The notes beneath the pieces are model-generated. The model did not search any database. It was not told the DNA's origin and saw only the letters and a list, made by a program, of their open reading frames with translations. Positions 7,755-15,503 of a stretch of 64,000 nucleotides of DNA are shown here, in pieces (the first letter of the stretch is position 1; each line of letters starts with the position of its first letter). A program made the translations under genes and the position numbers. Origin of the DNA: Chloroflexota bacterium (GTDB lineage Bacteria; Chloroflexota; Anaerolineae; UBA1429); NCBI GenBank assembly GCA_019873625.1, contig JAIOAW010000011.1:1-64000 (forward strand). Direction: 5' to 3'.

Positions 7755-10172
7755 TCATCTCCTTTCGCTTCGTTCTCGGTTCAGCAATTCGGCCCAACGG
7801 GCCGCCAACCCAATCCACGCGATGCTCCGATAGTCCTCTTCGCGCAGGCGGCTGCGCAAGTGGTGCAGATCCTCCGCCAGGGCCTTTTCGCGCTCTGCCA
7901 GGCGCGTTAGGGCATATTCCAGGCGGGGAATCCATGGCCCATAGTAACCCTGGGGCGCGCCCTCAGCCCCTTCGCGTTCGCGCCGTTCGACCATCTCTTC
8001 GTAGGCCTCCTGCGCTCGCATCAATAGCCGCAAGAGGCTTTTGGGGGCCTTGCCGCCCTGCACCCACTCATCCAGCCGGCGCGCCTCTTCCGCCGCTTGG
8101 GCGAATGTAGGCCACGGGAGCGCCCGCCCCAAGAAGGAAAAGGCGTTCTTGCCCTCCAGGCTTTTCGCCTGCCTCTCGGCCTCCGCGGCCTCGTTCGCCG
8201 CCAGGTAAAGGGGATAGGTACCCCCCGCCAAGATCGCCCCGCCCGAAAGATGCACGGCGGGGTTAAACCCGCTGAAGGCGGCGAAATCGCTCGAGAGGCG
8301 CTGGGCCAAGTCCACCACCGCATCCCAGGCGCCCACGAAAAAGAGGTCATCTCCACCGGCATAGATGCTATAAAGGGAGTTCGCCCTTTCGCGGTTCATC
8401 TGGCGGGCGAGGGCCTCCACCCAGCCCTCGAAAAAGATGCGGATGGAGAGGCTCAGGCTAGCCAGGCGCGAAAGGCTGGCCAGGCCCCCCAGGCCCTTGT
8501 TAAAGATGTGCCCCAAGTTATCCACATCCATCCTGAGCACGCCCAAGCGCGCGATGCCGCGCGAGGCCTCCGCCAACTCATCGTTGGAGGCGACGCGCCC
8601 CTTTGCGATGGGCGTCACGTTCACCAGCCACTGCCGCCCCACGGCCCAGCGCGGCGCGAATTGGAGCGCGTTCAGCGCCTCATCGTCGAGCGCCAGGACC
8701 TGGGCGCGGAGAGTGCCTTCGGACGTTTCAGCGGGAGGGCGCTCCAAGAGGCGCGCCCTCAGCCCCAGGGCCGCTAACACGTCCTCATAGGTGCCGGCGG
8801 GCTGGCCCAGGGCAACCTCCACAGGAGGGATTTCCTCCAAGTAGAGGTACCTCGCCCGTCGGAGGGCGTCGCCCAGTTCCTCAAAGGCGATGCAGGCCGG
8901 GCACTTGCGCCAGGCGGGGGCATCTTCTTCCCGCACCTCGCGCGTCTGCGGGTGCTCGTGGTGGCATACCTGGCATTCCAGGTCTTGATTCCCTCGGTCC
9001 CTTCCTTCGGCAAAGACTAACGGGTACATCTCGTCGCCGAGTTCGGCGAAACGGCGCTCTTTGACCAGGCGCAGCATTTCGCCCAAGGCTCCCCAGGCCT
9101 CGGAGAAACGTCCCTCAAAGAACTCCCTACGTGCGAGGGGCCGGCAGGCCAGGGCAAGGTACAGGTCTCCCCTATGGTGATGGAGGAGGATGCGGCTGAT
9201 TTCCCGCTGCACCTCGGCAATGACCGGCCCCGCCGTGCGCGGCGCAAGAAGATCAAAGCGTCCCCCGCCCGCGTAGATGAGGTTCGTGGGCGGCAGGCCC
9301 AGGCGCCGCAGGAGATAACTCGCCGTCGCCTCCGTCAACAGGTGCAAGTAGAACGATCGCCCTCTCAAAGCGGCCAATGCCCCGCGCGGCGTAATGGTGT
9401 AGATGAAATCCTGCACGCCGGAAATATCCCCACCCACCAGCAGGGCGACTTCCTGTTCGCTCTCATCGGGCGAATGGGCCAGGGATCGCAGGGTCGCCTC
9501 GTCCTCCTCCGCCAAACAGGCGGCCAGGGCCGCCGTCGTCCGCGAGTGGTCGTACAGGCTGACATCCGGCACGGTGTGATAAGACGCCGAGGGGATGCAC
9601 CACGTATAGCGCAAGAGGAGGTGCTGAAGGCTGGCCAAATACGCCGTTACGTCCGCCCCCTTTTGGGCAAAGGCCTCTTTCAGGGCCTTGGCCTTGGCTC
9701 TGAACTCATCCCAGAGGGCTTTGTATTCCGCCTCAGGCCGGCCGCTCGGCGCCCCTTCGCGCGGGAAGACGATGGGCCTCTCCATCCTCAGCGGCTCGAG
9801 GGGGGCATACCATTCCCCCGGCGCCCCTCCCGACACGCGCGTCAGAATAGGGCGCAAATACAGCGGCTCCGCATGCTCCGACTTCTCCCGTTCCTCTGCG
9901 GAGAGGCGATCTGCCACGGCCACGGCAAGGGCCGCAGGCCCCTTTTGGAAGGCATGATGGTTCGCCGCCCCCTCATAGGCCTCGCCTACGATCCACTGTT
10001 CCGGCAGGTAATGCGTGAGGAAATGCGCCGTGAGTTCGGCATGCTTGTAGCCGAAATCCTTATGGGCCTCATCATCCCAAAGGCGGCCCCCACCCTCCCC
10101 GGCCCGCAGGGCAAACTTACCGATATCGTGCAACAGCCCACCCAACGCCAAAAGAATCCTCCGCTCGTTCAA
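7755..10172 (-). CDS. cas10: Type III-A signature protein Cas10/Csm1 (HD nuclease and cyclase)
   Basis: Cas10 is the large subunit that cuts ssDNA through its HD domain and makes cyclic oligoadenylates through its palm domain. The N terminus carries LGGLLHDIGKF with His15-Asp16. A CxxC...CxxC zinc module (CQVC and CPAC) lies near residues 400-440, and the palm has YAGGDDLFF with GGDD at 606-609. Both activities therefore look intact. The start chosen is TTG at 10172, six bases after AAAGGGAG; a TTG at 10193 would add seven residues but lacks a clear ribosome site. It is the first core csm gene, with csm2 four bases downstream. Confidence 0.95.
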   Translation of the reverse strand: MNERRILLALGGLLHDIGKFALRAGEGGGRLWDDEAHKDFGYKHAELTAHFLTHYLPEQWIVGEAYEGAANHHAFQKGPAALAVAVADRLSAEEREKSEHAEPLYLRPILTRVSGGAPGEWYAPLEPLRMERPIVFPREGAPSGRPEAEYKALWDEFRAKAKALKEAFAQKGADVTAYLASLQHLLLRYTWCIPSASYHTVPDVSLYDHSRTTAALAACLAEEDEATLRSLAHSPDESEQEVALLVGGDISGVQDFIYTITPRGALAALRGRSFYLHLLTEATASYLLRRLGLPPTNLIYAGGGRFDLLAPRTAGPVIAEVQREISRILLHHHRGDLYLALACRPLARREFFEGRFSEAWGALGEMLRLVKERRFAELGDEMYPLVFAEGRDRGNQDLECQVCHHEHPQTREVREEDAPAWRKCPACIAFEELGDALRRARYLYLEEIPPVEVALGQPAGTYEDVLAALGLRARLLERPPAETSEGTLRAQVLALDDEALNALQFAPRWAVGRQWLVNVTPIAKGRVASNDELAEASRGIARLGVLRMDVDNLGHIFNKGLGGLASLSRLASLSLSIRIFFEGWVEALARQMNRERANSLYSIYAGGDDLFFVGAWDAVVDLAQRLSSDFAAFSGFNPAVHLSGGAILAGGTYPLYLAANEAAEAERQAKSLEGKNAFSFLGRALPWPTFAQAAEEARRLDEWVQGGKAPKSLLRLLMRAQEAYEEMVERREREGAEGAPQGYYGPWIPRLEYALTRLAEREKALAEDLHHLRSRLREEDYRSIAWIGLAARWAELLNRERSERR

Positions 10173-10204
10173 TAGGCACTCCCTTTCACCCAAACAAGGC
10201 TAAC

Positions 10205-10223
10205 CTATGCAAAAGGAGCATAG
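10205..10223. repeat. Short inverted repeat upstream of cas10
   Basis: CTATGC and GCATAG arms (10205-10210 and 10218-10223) with a 7-nt loop lie in the 108-bp gap between the CARF-LuxR gene and cas10. They could be an operator or weak hairpin controlling cas10 separately from the regulator. No further evidence. Confidence 0.35.
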
Positions 10224-10280
10224 CACCTTTTGATCCACTTTGCATCGGGAGGATATCCCAAATTCTATGGGAAGAGTTAC

Positions 10281-11141
10281 CTATATGGAGGCCGCATAGT
10301 GGTCGTGCAGCCAGGCGATAAGCGCGTGCCGATCCACCCGGCGGTCGTACCAGCCGAGGTAATCGGCCAGTTTCGCGTAAGCATTCGAAAGTTGGTTGGC
10401 CACCGTTTTGGCGCTGCGCCCCAGGCGCACGCCGATCTCCTCGTTCGTCAGCCCCTCGCGTACGAGGAGCGCCACGGCCTCCTCCTCGGCGCGCGTCAAG
10501 ACGTGCTCACAGAAAGAGGCCTTGTGCTGGCGTTCTGCGCGGCGCTGAAGTTCACCGCCCCGACGCAAGGCCTCCAGGGGATTCTCGTAGCGAAGGATGT
10601 CAGCCAAGAGCGCCGCATCGCTCGTCCACGGAATAAAGGGCACGGGCAAAAGGTGCACGGGATCGCCCGGCCGAAGGATGAGGCGGCGCTCAGCCAGGAA
10701 CTCTGGCGCCGAAACGAGGAGATACAGGCCATCTCGCCCGTCAAAGAGCAATTGGGCCACGGCCAGGCCATAAAGCGCCATAATTTTGCGCCCGCCGGCG
10801 GCGCAGAAATGGATCTCGGCGCCCTGTTGCTTGAGGTGTCGCACCAGGCTAAAAATGGCGTGAAAGGTCGCCTCGGCCTCCTCGGCCGTGGTGATATCGC
10901 TCAACGGGAGGCCCTCAGGGGTGGCCAGGGGTTCAAAGGTCAAGGGGTAGGCGTTCAGCGGGGGTTCGGCGAAGGCGTGCTTCAAATCTCCAAGGGCCCG
11001 TGCGATGGCCGGATCATACGGTGCCGTATGGATGACCCGCACCGCGCCGATGCGGACGCCCTTTTGGACCAAAAGTTGCAGCGCAAGCGTCACCACCTGG
11101 GGCTCGGCGCCTAGGGTGGCAAGAAAGACGGGCGAGAACAT
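10281..11141 (-). CDS. CARF-domain (NE0113-type) LuxR-HTH regulator
   Basis: The 286-aa protein has two parts. Residues 1-172 resemble the CRISPR-associated NE0113 family (ring-nuclease-like CARF): VFLATLGAEPQVVTLALQLL at the N terminus, DITTAEEAEATFHAIFSLVR, and HFCAAGGRKIMALYG with GGRK at 116-119. Residues 214-262 are a LuxR/GerE-type helix-turn-helix with LTNEEIGVRLGRSAKTVANQL. This predicts a transcription factor that binds, and perhaps degrades, cyclic oligoadenylate. The ATG has a strong GGAGG site and lies 24 nt after a small ORF. It is the first large gene of the cas transcript. Whether it activates or represses, and whether the ring-nuclease activity is retained, cannot be seen. Confidence 0.8.
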   Translation of the reverse strand: MFSPVFLATLGAEPQVVTLALQLLVQKGVRIGAVRVIHTAPYDPAIARALGDLKHAFAEPPLNAYPLTFEPLATPEGLPLSDITTAEEAEATFHAIFSLVRHLKQQGAEIHFCAAGGRKIMALYGLAVAQLLFDGRDGLYLLVSAPEFLAERRLILRPGDPVHLLPVPFIPWTSDAALLADILRYENPLEALRRGGELQRRAERQHKASFCEHVLTRAEEEAVALLVREGLTNEEIGVRLGRSAKTVANQLSNAYAKLADYLGWYDRRVDRHALIAWLHDHYAASI

Positions 11142-11165
11142 AGGAACCTCCCTGCTACGCGCACC

Positions 11166-11252
11166 TCACCGGAGCGCCAAGAATGAATGAGGGCGCCCTT
11201 TTCCATTATCCTGGCGGTTGAGGCGGTAAATCAGGTCTTCCTGGGCTGCCAT
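11166..11252 (-). CDS. Small ORF ahead of the CRISPR regulator (28 aa)
   Basis: An ATG at 11250-11252 is preceded by GGAGGTGCTT, one of the strongest ribosome sites in the window, and opens a 28-aa frame starting MAAQEDLIYRLNRQ, with charged, non-hydrophobic composition and ending LALR. It stops 24 nt before the CARF-LuxR start. It could be a leader peptide or a tiny protein that tunes translation of the regulator. The frame also extends upstream to 11555, but that part crosses a hairpin block and looks non-coding. No homologue recognised. Confidence 0.45.
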   Translation of the reverse strand: MAAQEDLIYRLNRQDNGKGRPHSFLALR

Positions 11253-11295
11253 AAGCACCTCCTTGGGCCGGGTGAAGGGTTCTGCTGCGTCAAGG

Positions 11296-11326
11296 TTTAT
11301 ATGCCGCGAATGGGCGGGGATGTCAA
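11296..11326 (-). promoter_or_regulatory. Candidate promoter of the cas operon
   Basis: On the minus strand TTGACA (11321-11326) is followed, after 19 nt, by TATAAA (11296-11301); an ATATAA one base earlier gives an 18-nt spacer. It lies about 45 bp upstream of the small ORF that opens the operon. It is the best promoter-like match on this strand of the intergenic region. The long spacer would suit a regulated promoter. Confidence 0.5.
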
Positions 11327-11354
11327 GGGGCGGCGGGTATAGGCCCTCACCCTG

Positions 11355-11526
11355 CCCTCTCCCATAGGGGTGGGAGAGGGAAGAATAGGAGCGCGAGGCG
11401 AGAGCCTCGCACGCGGGCCGGGAGGCCCGCGCTCCATAACAGACCCTACCGCAGGTTGGGAACCTACGGGAGGGCGCCACAATACCCCTCAGGGCTGCCG
11501 ACGCCAGGGCGCGTTGTAACGCGCCC
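11355..11526. repeat. Cluster of five hairpins
   Basis: Five inverted repeats follow one another: 11355-11364 with 11371-11380 (10 bp); GCGAGGC with GCCTCGC at 11393-11410; GCGGGCC with GGCCCGC at 11413-11430; an imperfect pair at 11449-11469; and GGGCGCGTT with AACGCGCCC at 11507-11526. The second and third sit inside an outer GGAGCGCG/CGCGCTCC pair (11388-11435), giving a cloverleaf shape. This looks like REP-type dispersed palindromic DNA. It lies between the divergent cas and beta-helix promoters and contains no gene. Confidence 0.75.
11481..11495 (-). repeat. 15-bp fragment identical to the CRISPR repeat
   Basis: AATACCCCTCAGGGC is identical to positions 6-20 of the CRISPR repeat as read on the plus strand, in the same orientation as in the array more than 11 kb away. 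Flanking bases do not match. A chance match of this length in 64 kb is very unlikely. It may be a relic of a lost array end or a recombination scar. Confidence 0.6.
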
Positions 11527-11573
11527 CGACGCCATAAGGTTCGTAGAGAGGACAAGGGCCTAGATCCCGCTAT

Positions 11574-11626
11574 GGAAATATTTACCTATTTATCGGAATA
11601 TTCTTATAGTATGTAGGGATATTCTT
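11574..11626. promoter_or_regulatory. Three phased AT-rich motifs upstream of a promoter
   Basis: GGAAATATTT (11574-11583), GGAATATTCT (11595-11604) and GGATATTCTT (11617-11626) are close variants spaced 21 and 22 bp apart, two helical turns each. They sit about 40-90 bp upstream of a consensus promoter, where an activator or bending protein would bind on one DNA face. No binding protein can be assigned. Confidence 0.4.
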
Positions 11627-11631
11627 TCGTA

Positions 11632-11649
11632 AAAATCAGTTCTGATTTT
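11632..11649. promoter_or_regulatory. Candidate operator palindrome
   Basis: AAAATCAG-TT-CTGATTTT is a perfect 18-bp dyad with a 2-bp centre, 12 bp upstream of the -35 box at 11662. Size and position fit a dimeric regulator's site. Confidence 0.45.
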
Positions 11650-11661
11650 ATGAAAAACCCC

Positions 11662-11690
11662 TTGACATTGCCATCATCTTCTGATATAAT
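11662..11690 (+). promoter_or_regulatory. Perfect consensus sigma-70 promoter
   Basis: TTGACA (11662-11667), a 17-nt spacer and TATAAT (11685-11690) match the housekeeping consensus at every position. It faces the beta-helix gene at 11917. The upstream dyad and phased motifs suggest that so strong a promoter is under control. Confidence 0.85.
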
Positions 11691-11696
11691 ACCTGC

Positions 11697-11916
11697 AGTA
11701 ATGCGCTGGGACATCGCCCTCCGAACTGGGTGTAGGGCGCGATGGACTGAAGGCCCCTACCCGGAGAGCGTGCAAGGCGCGCCCGGGCATATGGCCCGAT
11801 ATGGTTTCATCCTTTTGCATGATGAATGCGTGAAAGGAGGTGCCCCAGGGCAGCGAGGCCAGGGGAGAGCGTAGGGGGGATGGTTCGCCAAAACATTGCA
11901 GCAGGGAGGACGCACG
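11697..11916 (+). other. Long untranslated leader of the beta-helix gene
   Basis: About 220 nt separate the expected start of transcription from the ATG. The stretch is GC-rich with several possible local helices and holds no ORF with a good ribosome site. I compared it by eye with c-di-GMP, TPP and SAM riboswitch cores and did not recognise any. It may be a structured regulatory leader or simply untranslated sequence. Confidence 0.35.
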
Positions 11917-14900
11917 ATGAGTTCGAAAGTTCGGCTTCTGATGGCGCTGGCTTTGGTGGCCAGCATGGCGTTGAGCATGGCGCCGGCCTCTGGGGCCACT
12001 GGCAGCACGACGTACTATGTTTCGCCCAGCGGAAACGATGGGAATGACTGTCTCTCGCCCACAACGGCCTGCGCCACAATTAAAGCGGCGGTGAACAAGG
12101 CTTCTGCGGGGGATACGGTCATGGTGGCCGCGGGCACGTACACCCTCACCTCGGCGGATGGCGTGACCGTCAATAAGGAGAGCCTGACGATCACCGGGGA
12201 GGGCGCTAGCACCGTCCTTTCCGTTTCGGGCAGCGATTGGAACGTCTTCCAACTTCTCGCGAACGGTGCCACGCTCCAGAATCTCAAGATCGTCAAGACG
12301 GATAAGGCCGGCGTACACAACCTTGTGTGGATCAATGCGGATAACGTCACCGTGAAGCAGGTTACGTTCCTTGGGCAGTATGTGTTAGGAGACTCTGACG
12401 TAACCCGCGCTATGGTGATTTCCGGCGGGTGTGACGATCTCACGATCGAGGCAAACACGATCGAGGGCCTGCGCCAGCCTGCTTATATCACCGGCATCTC
12501 CACAGGCAACGTGAAGGATAACGTTGTGAAGGGCACCCGAGGTTGGGTGGTCGAGGGTGGAAATTTGACCTTTACAAATAACCGTGGTGAAGGGAACTAC
12601 CTCGACATCGCTATCCTTGCCCTGGTAGGCTCCGGCTACTACCCGGATATCGTCGCCATCAGCGAGGCGAATAACAACGCGGTGGTGGAGGATCAGCGCG
12701 TCTCTCCGGCCGTCCTTTCGGACGTGTTTGTGGATGCCTCGGCGCCTGCGGGCGGAGATGGCACGCCGACGAAACCCTATCAAACCATCGGGCCAGCCAT
12801 TGCGCGGGCCGTGGCGAGGGGTACCATCTATGTGGCTGCGGGCACCTACCAGGAGCAGGTGGTCGTCAATAAAGACCTCACCCTGGAGGGCGAAAGCGGC
12901 GCCACCATCCTAGCCCCGAATGCGCCGCAGGCTTTCCAATTCCCCGAGTCAAGCGCTTGGTGGGAGCCGGTGATCATCGCCTTCGGTGGCACAGCCACGG
13001 GTGGGAGCATCTCCGGGGATGGTAAGGTCTCGGTGAACATCTCCGGGTTCACGGTGGATGGCAATAACCGCGCGCCCACGAGCGGCAAGCGTTCGGCGGG
13101 CATCCTCTACCGCAACGCCGGGGGCGACATCGCACAGAACACTGTGAAAAATATGTATGTGGATGGCGCACAAACCTTCGGCATCATCGCCTACGGCGAC
13201 TCGGATGTGATCATCGAAGAGAACACCGTGAGCGGTTATGCCCGCGGCGGCATCACGGCCAACGGGGATATCGGTGACTTGCCTGACCCGCACGCCATCA
13301 TCCGCAACAACATCGTGACGGGGCCTGGGCTAGGTGTACCTGTTACCTGGGCGCCGAACGGCATCCAAATTGGCTGGGGCGCCACGGGCCAGATCCTCAC
13401 GAATACGGTGACGGCCAACGGCTGGCCGGGCACGAATTGGACCGGCTCTGGTATCATCATCGCCGGTTCGGATGACGTGCTCATCCAAGGGAACACTGTC
13501 ACCGGCAACGAGACGGCCATCAGCGTTGTGGGAGATAACTTTTTCGGCAGCGGGATGACGGCGGATGGCACTGTGATTCGCGGCAACTCCGTCACCGGTA
13601 ACACCTACGGCATTTCCTTGCAGGATCGCGTGTTGGATACCCTCATCGAGGGGAACACCATCGCAAGCCAGGAATACGATGGAATCGACATTTGTAACTT
13701 CCACAACCTGCCCCCAATGGGCACGGTGATCCTCAATAACAGCATCGCCGGCAATAACACGGCGAACGATTCGAGCTCCGGCGGCCTGTGGGTGGATGAT
13801 AGCATCACCACACCAAATTTCGTGAATGCCGAGCACAACTGGTGGGGCGCTGATTCCGGGCCCTATCACGCCATAGATAACTTGTCTGGCGGGGGAGATG
13901 CTATCATCGCCAATAGCGGTGTGGTGGACTTTGACCCGTGGATAAGCACCAAGCCGCTCTGGCAACTGGTGGAAGAGGCCGAGGAGGGCGCTACGATCAC
14001 CCTGGCTGACAACACCTACTACCCCGGCGGCGTCGTCATCAACAAGCCCGTGACGATCGTGGGCGGCGAGGGCACCGTCATCGGCCCAGGCTCGGATGGC
14101 ATCGTGGTGGCGGCGGATGACGTGGCCATCGAGAACGTCACCTTTGACGGCACGGGCGGCGAAACGGGCAATGTGGGCATCCGCGTGCTCGACGGGGTGC
14201 GCCGCCTGCGCATCGAGGGGTGCGAAATCAAGAACTGGCCCGATGACGGCATCCACTTTGAGGGAGCCATCGCCGACCTCAAGATGGTAGATAACTACAT
14301 CCACGATAATAGCGGCGACGGCGTCGAGTTCACCCAAGCGCCCGCGGATACGGTCAACATCTACGGGAACGCCTTCCGCTCAAACACGGGCTACGGCATC
14401 AACCTGGGGAGCGGCTCCGTGGTGGCCGAGTATAACGAGTGGGGCGATATCGCTGGGCCGACGGGCACGAATGGTGATGGCGTCGCTGGCAATGTAGACT
14501 ATGATCCGTGGGTGTTCGGCAAGGTCTATGCCGAGAACGCCTCCGGCCGCGAAGGCGAGACGGTGACGGTGCATATCAAGGCGGATGCGGCCAACCTTTA
14601 CGGCGCCCAACTGCAGGTGTCGTTCGACGAGACCGCACTCCAGGTCAAATCCATCACCACCTCGGGCACCGGCTACTTTGACGATGGCTCGAACGCGAAC
14701 CGCCAGTGCTCGGCCACACCCGATAACGACGCGGGCACGGTAACCTATTTCTGCTCGCGCATTGACGGCGACCCGGCCTACAGCGGCACGGGCGCCAAAC
14801 TCCTCTCCATCACCTTCGACGTGGTGGCGGATGTGGACGGCGTCCCGGTTGAGACGACCATCGATCTCGATGCGAGCTCCGTAGGTCTGGCGGCGCTGGG

Positions 14901-15408
14901 CGGCGTGAACATTTATGTGGATTCCGTGACGGATGCAATGGTCACCCTCTACGGCACCACGGATGTCAGCGGTCGCGTAGACCTGCAAGGCCGCACGAAC
15001 GACTCGGGCGCCGAGGTCACCTTCCCCGCTGGGCCGCTCTATGCCGGTGCGTCAGATACGACGGATTCTTGGGGCCGTTATGACTTTACCGGCGTGACGG
15101 ATGCCTCCTATGAGGTGACTATCGAAATGGCCCGCTACCTGGATGCGAAGGCCACGGTCGTCGTTGCGGGGGATGCCGATGACGCGATCGTTCTGAACAC
15201 GGCGCTCCTCCTGGGCGGCGACGTAAACGATGACGACCAGATCGCCATTGGCGACCTGACGAGCATCGCCGGCATCTTTGGCACCTCGCCGGTAAACCCG
15301 GCCACGACGGCGCAGGATATCAACTATGACGCCAAGGTGGATATCCTCGACCTCGTGCTCGCTGCCGGCAACTATGACCTGATCGAGTCTCCGTGGACGC
15401 CGCAATAA
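11917..15408 (+). CDS. Secreted right-handed beta-helix protein with cohesin-like and dockerin-like modules
   Basis: The 1163-aa product has a signal peptide (about 1-28, hydrophobic core LLMALALVASMALSM). Three parallel beta-helix modules follow, each opening with a segment like GDTVMVAAGTYT, TIYVAAGTYQEQVVV and ATITLADNTYY, and rich in NN and GN turns as in PbH1/DUF1565 proteins. Residues about 868-1010 are cohesin-like (LYGAQLQVSFDETALQVKSI), about 1012-1095 a CnaB/carboxypeptidase-regulatory-like fold, and about 1100-1155 a dockerin-like pair of calcium loops, DVNDDDQIAIGDL and DINYDAKVDILDL. The ATG at 11917 has GGGAGGA seven bases upstream. It heads a three-gene group of cohesin-like proteins. 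A role in binding or cutting polysaccharide at the cell surface is inference. Confidence 0.85.
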   Translation: MSSKVRLLMALALVASMALSMAPASGATGSTTYYVSPSGNDGNDCLSPTTACATIKAAVNKASAGDTVMVAAGTYTLTSADGVTVNKESLTITGEGASTVLSVSGSDWNVFQLLANGATLQNLKIVKTDKAGVHNLVWINADNVTVKQVTFLGQYVLGDSDVTRAMVISGGCDDLTIEANTIEGLRQPAYITGISTGNVKDNVVKGTRGWVVEGGNLTFTNNRGEGNYLDIAILALVGSGYYPDIVAISEANNNAVVEDQRVSPAVLSDVFVDASAPAGGDGTPTKPYQTIGPAIARAVARGTIYVAAGTYQEQVVVNKDLTLEGESGATILAPNAPQAFQFPESSAWWEPVIIAFGGTATGGSISGDGKVSVNISGFTVDGNNRAPTSGKRSAGILYRNAGGDIAQNTVKNMYVDGAQTFGIIAYGDSDVIIEENTVSGYARGGITANGDIGDLPDPHAIIRNNIVTGPGLGVPVTWAPNGIQIGWGATGQILTNTVTANGWPGTNWTGSGIIIAGSDDVLIQGNTVTGNETAISVVGDNFFGSGMTADGTVIRGNSVTGNTYGISLQDRVLDTLIEGNTIASQEYDGIDICNFHNLPPMGTVILNNSIAGNNTANDSSSGGLWVDDSITTPNFVNAEHNWWGADSGPYHAIDNLSGGGDAIIANSGVVDFDPWISTKPLWQLVEEAEEGATITLADNTYYPGGVVINKPVTIVGGEGTVIGPGSDGIVVAADDVAIENVTFDGTGGETGNVGIRVLDGVRRLRIEGCEIKNWPDDGIHFEGAIADLKMVDNYIHDNSGDGVEFTQAPADTVNIYGNAFRSNTGYGINLGSGSVVAEYNEWGDIAGPTGTNGDGVAGNVDYDPWVFGKVYAENASGREGETVTVHIKADAANLYGAQLQVSFDETALQVKSITTSGTGYFDDGSNANRQCSATPDNDAGTVTYFCSRIDGDPAYSGTGAKLLSITFDVVADVDGVPVETTIDLDASSVGLAALGGVNIYVDSVTDAMVTLYGTTDVSGRVDLQGRTNDSGAEVTFPAGPLYAGASDTTDSWGRYDFTGVTDASYEVTIEMARYLDAKATVVVAGDADDAIVLNTALLLGGDVNDDDQIAIGDLTSIAGIFGTSPVNPATTAQDINYDAKVDILDLVLAAGNYDLIESPWTPQ

Positions 15409-15439
15409 GCGCGCCCGGCGACGGGCCTTGAGGGATGTT

Positions 15440-15468
15440 CGGGAGGGACGGCTTTACCGCCCCTCCCG
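15440..15468 (+). terminator. Intergenic hairpin without T-tract
   Basis: CGGGAGGG (15440-15447) pairs with CCCTCCCG (15461-15468), with an inner CGG/CCG extension around a CTTTA loop. There is no T-run after it. It may attenuate or stabilise the transcript between the beta-helix gene and the first cohesin gene. Its presence argues that the ORF open to 15435 does not start there. Confidence 0.5.
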
Positions 15469-15503
15469 AGATGCTGCCTAAAACTACCCTGAGGGGGCAA
15501 GAC

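Noticed and set aside
11253-11555. Upstream part of the 129-aa minus-strand ORF ending at 11166
   Set aside because: It crosses the hairpin cluster and the candidate promoter, and its composition is unlike a protein; only the last 28 codons have a ribosome site.
11697-11916. Possible c-di-GMP or other riboswitch before the beta-helix gene
   Set aside because: I could not find the conserved core of any class I know; kept only as a long leader.
15435-15503. N-terminal extension of the first cohesin protein
   Set aside because: It contains a strong hairpin and lacks spacing for its ribosome site, while a GTG at 15504 has a good site just before the export signal.
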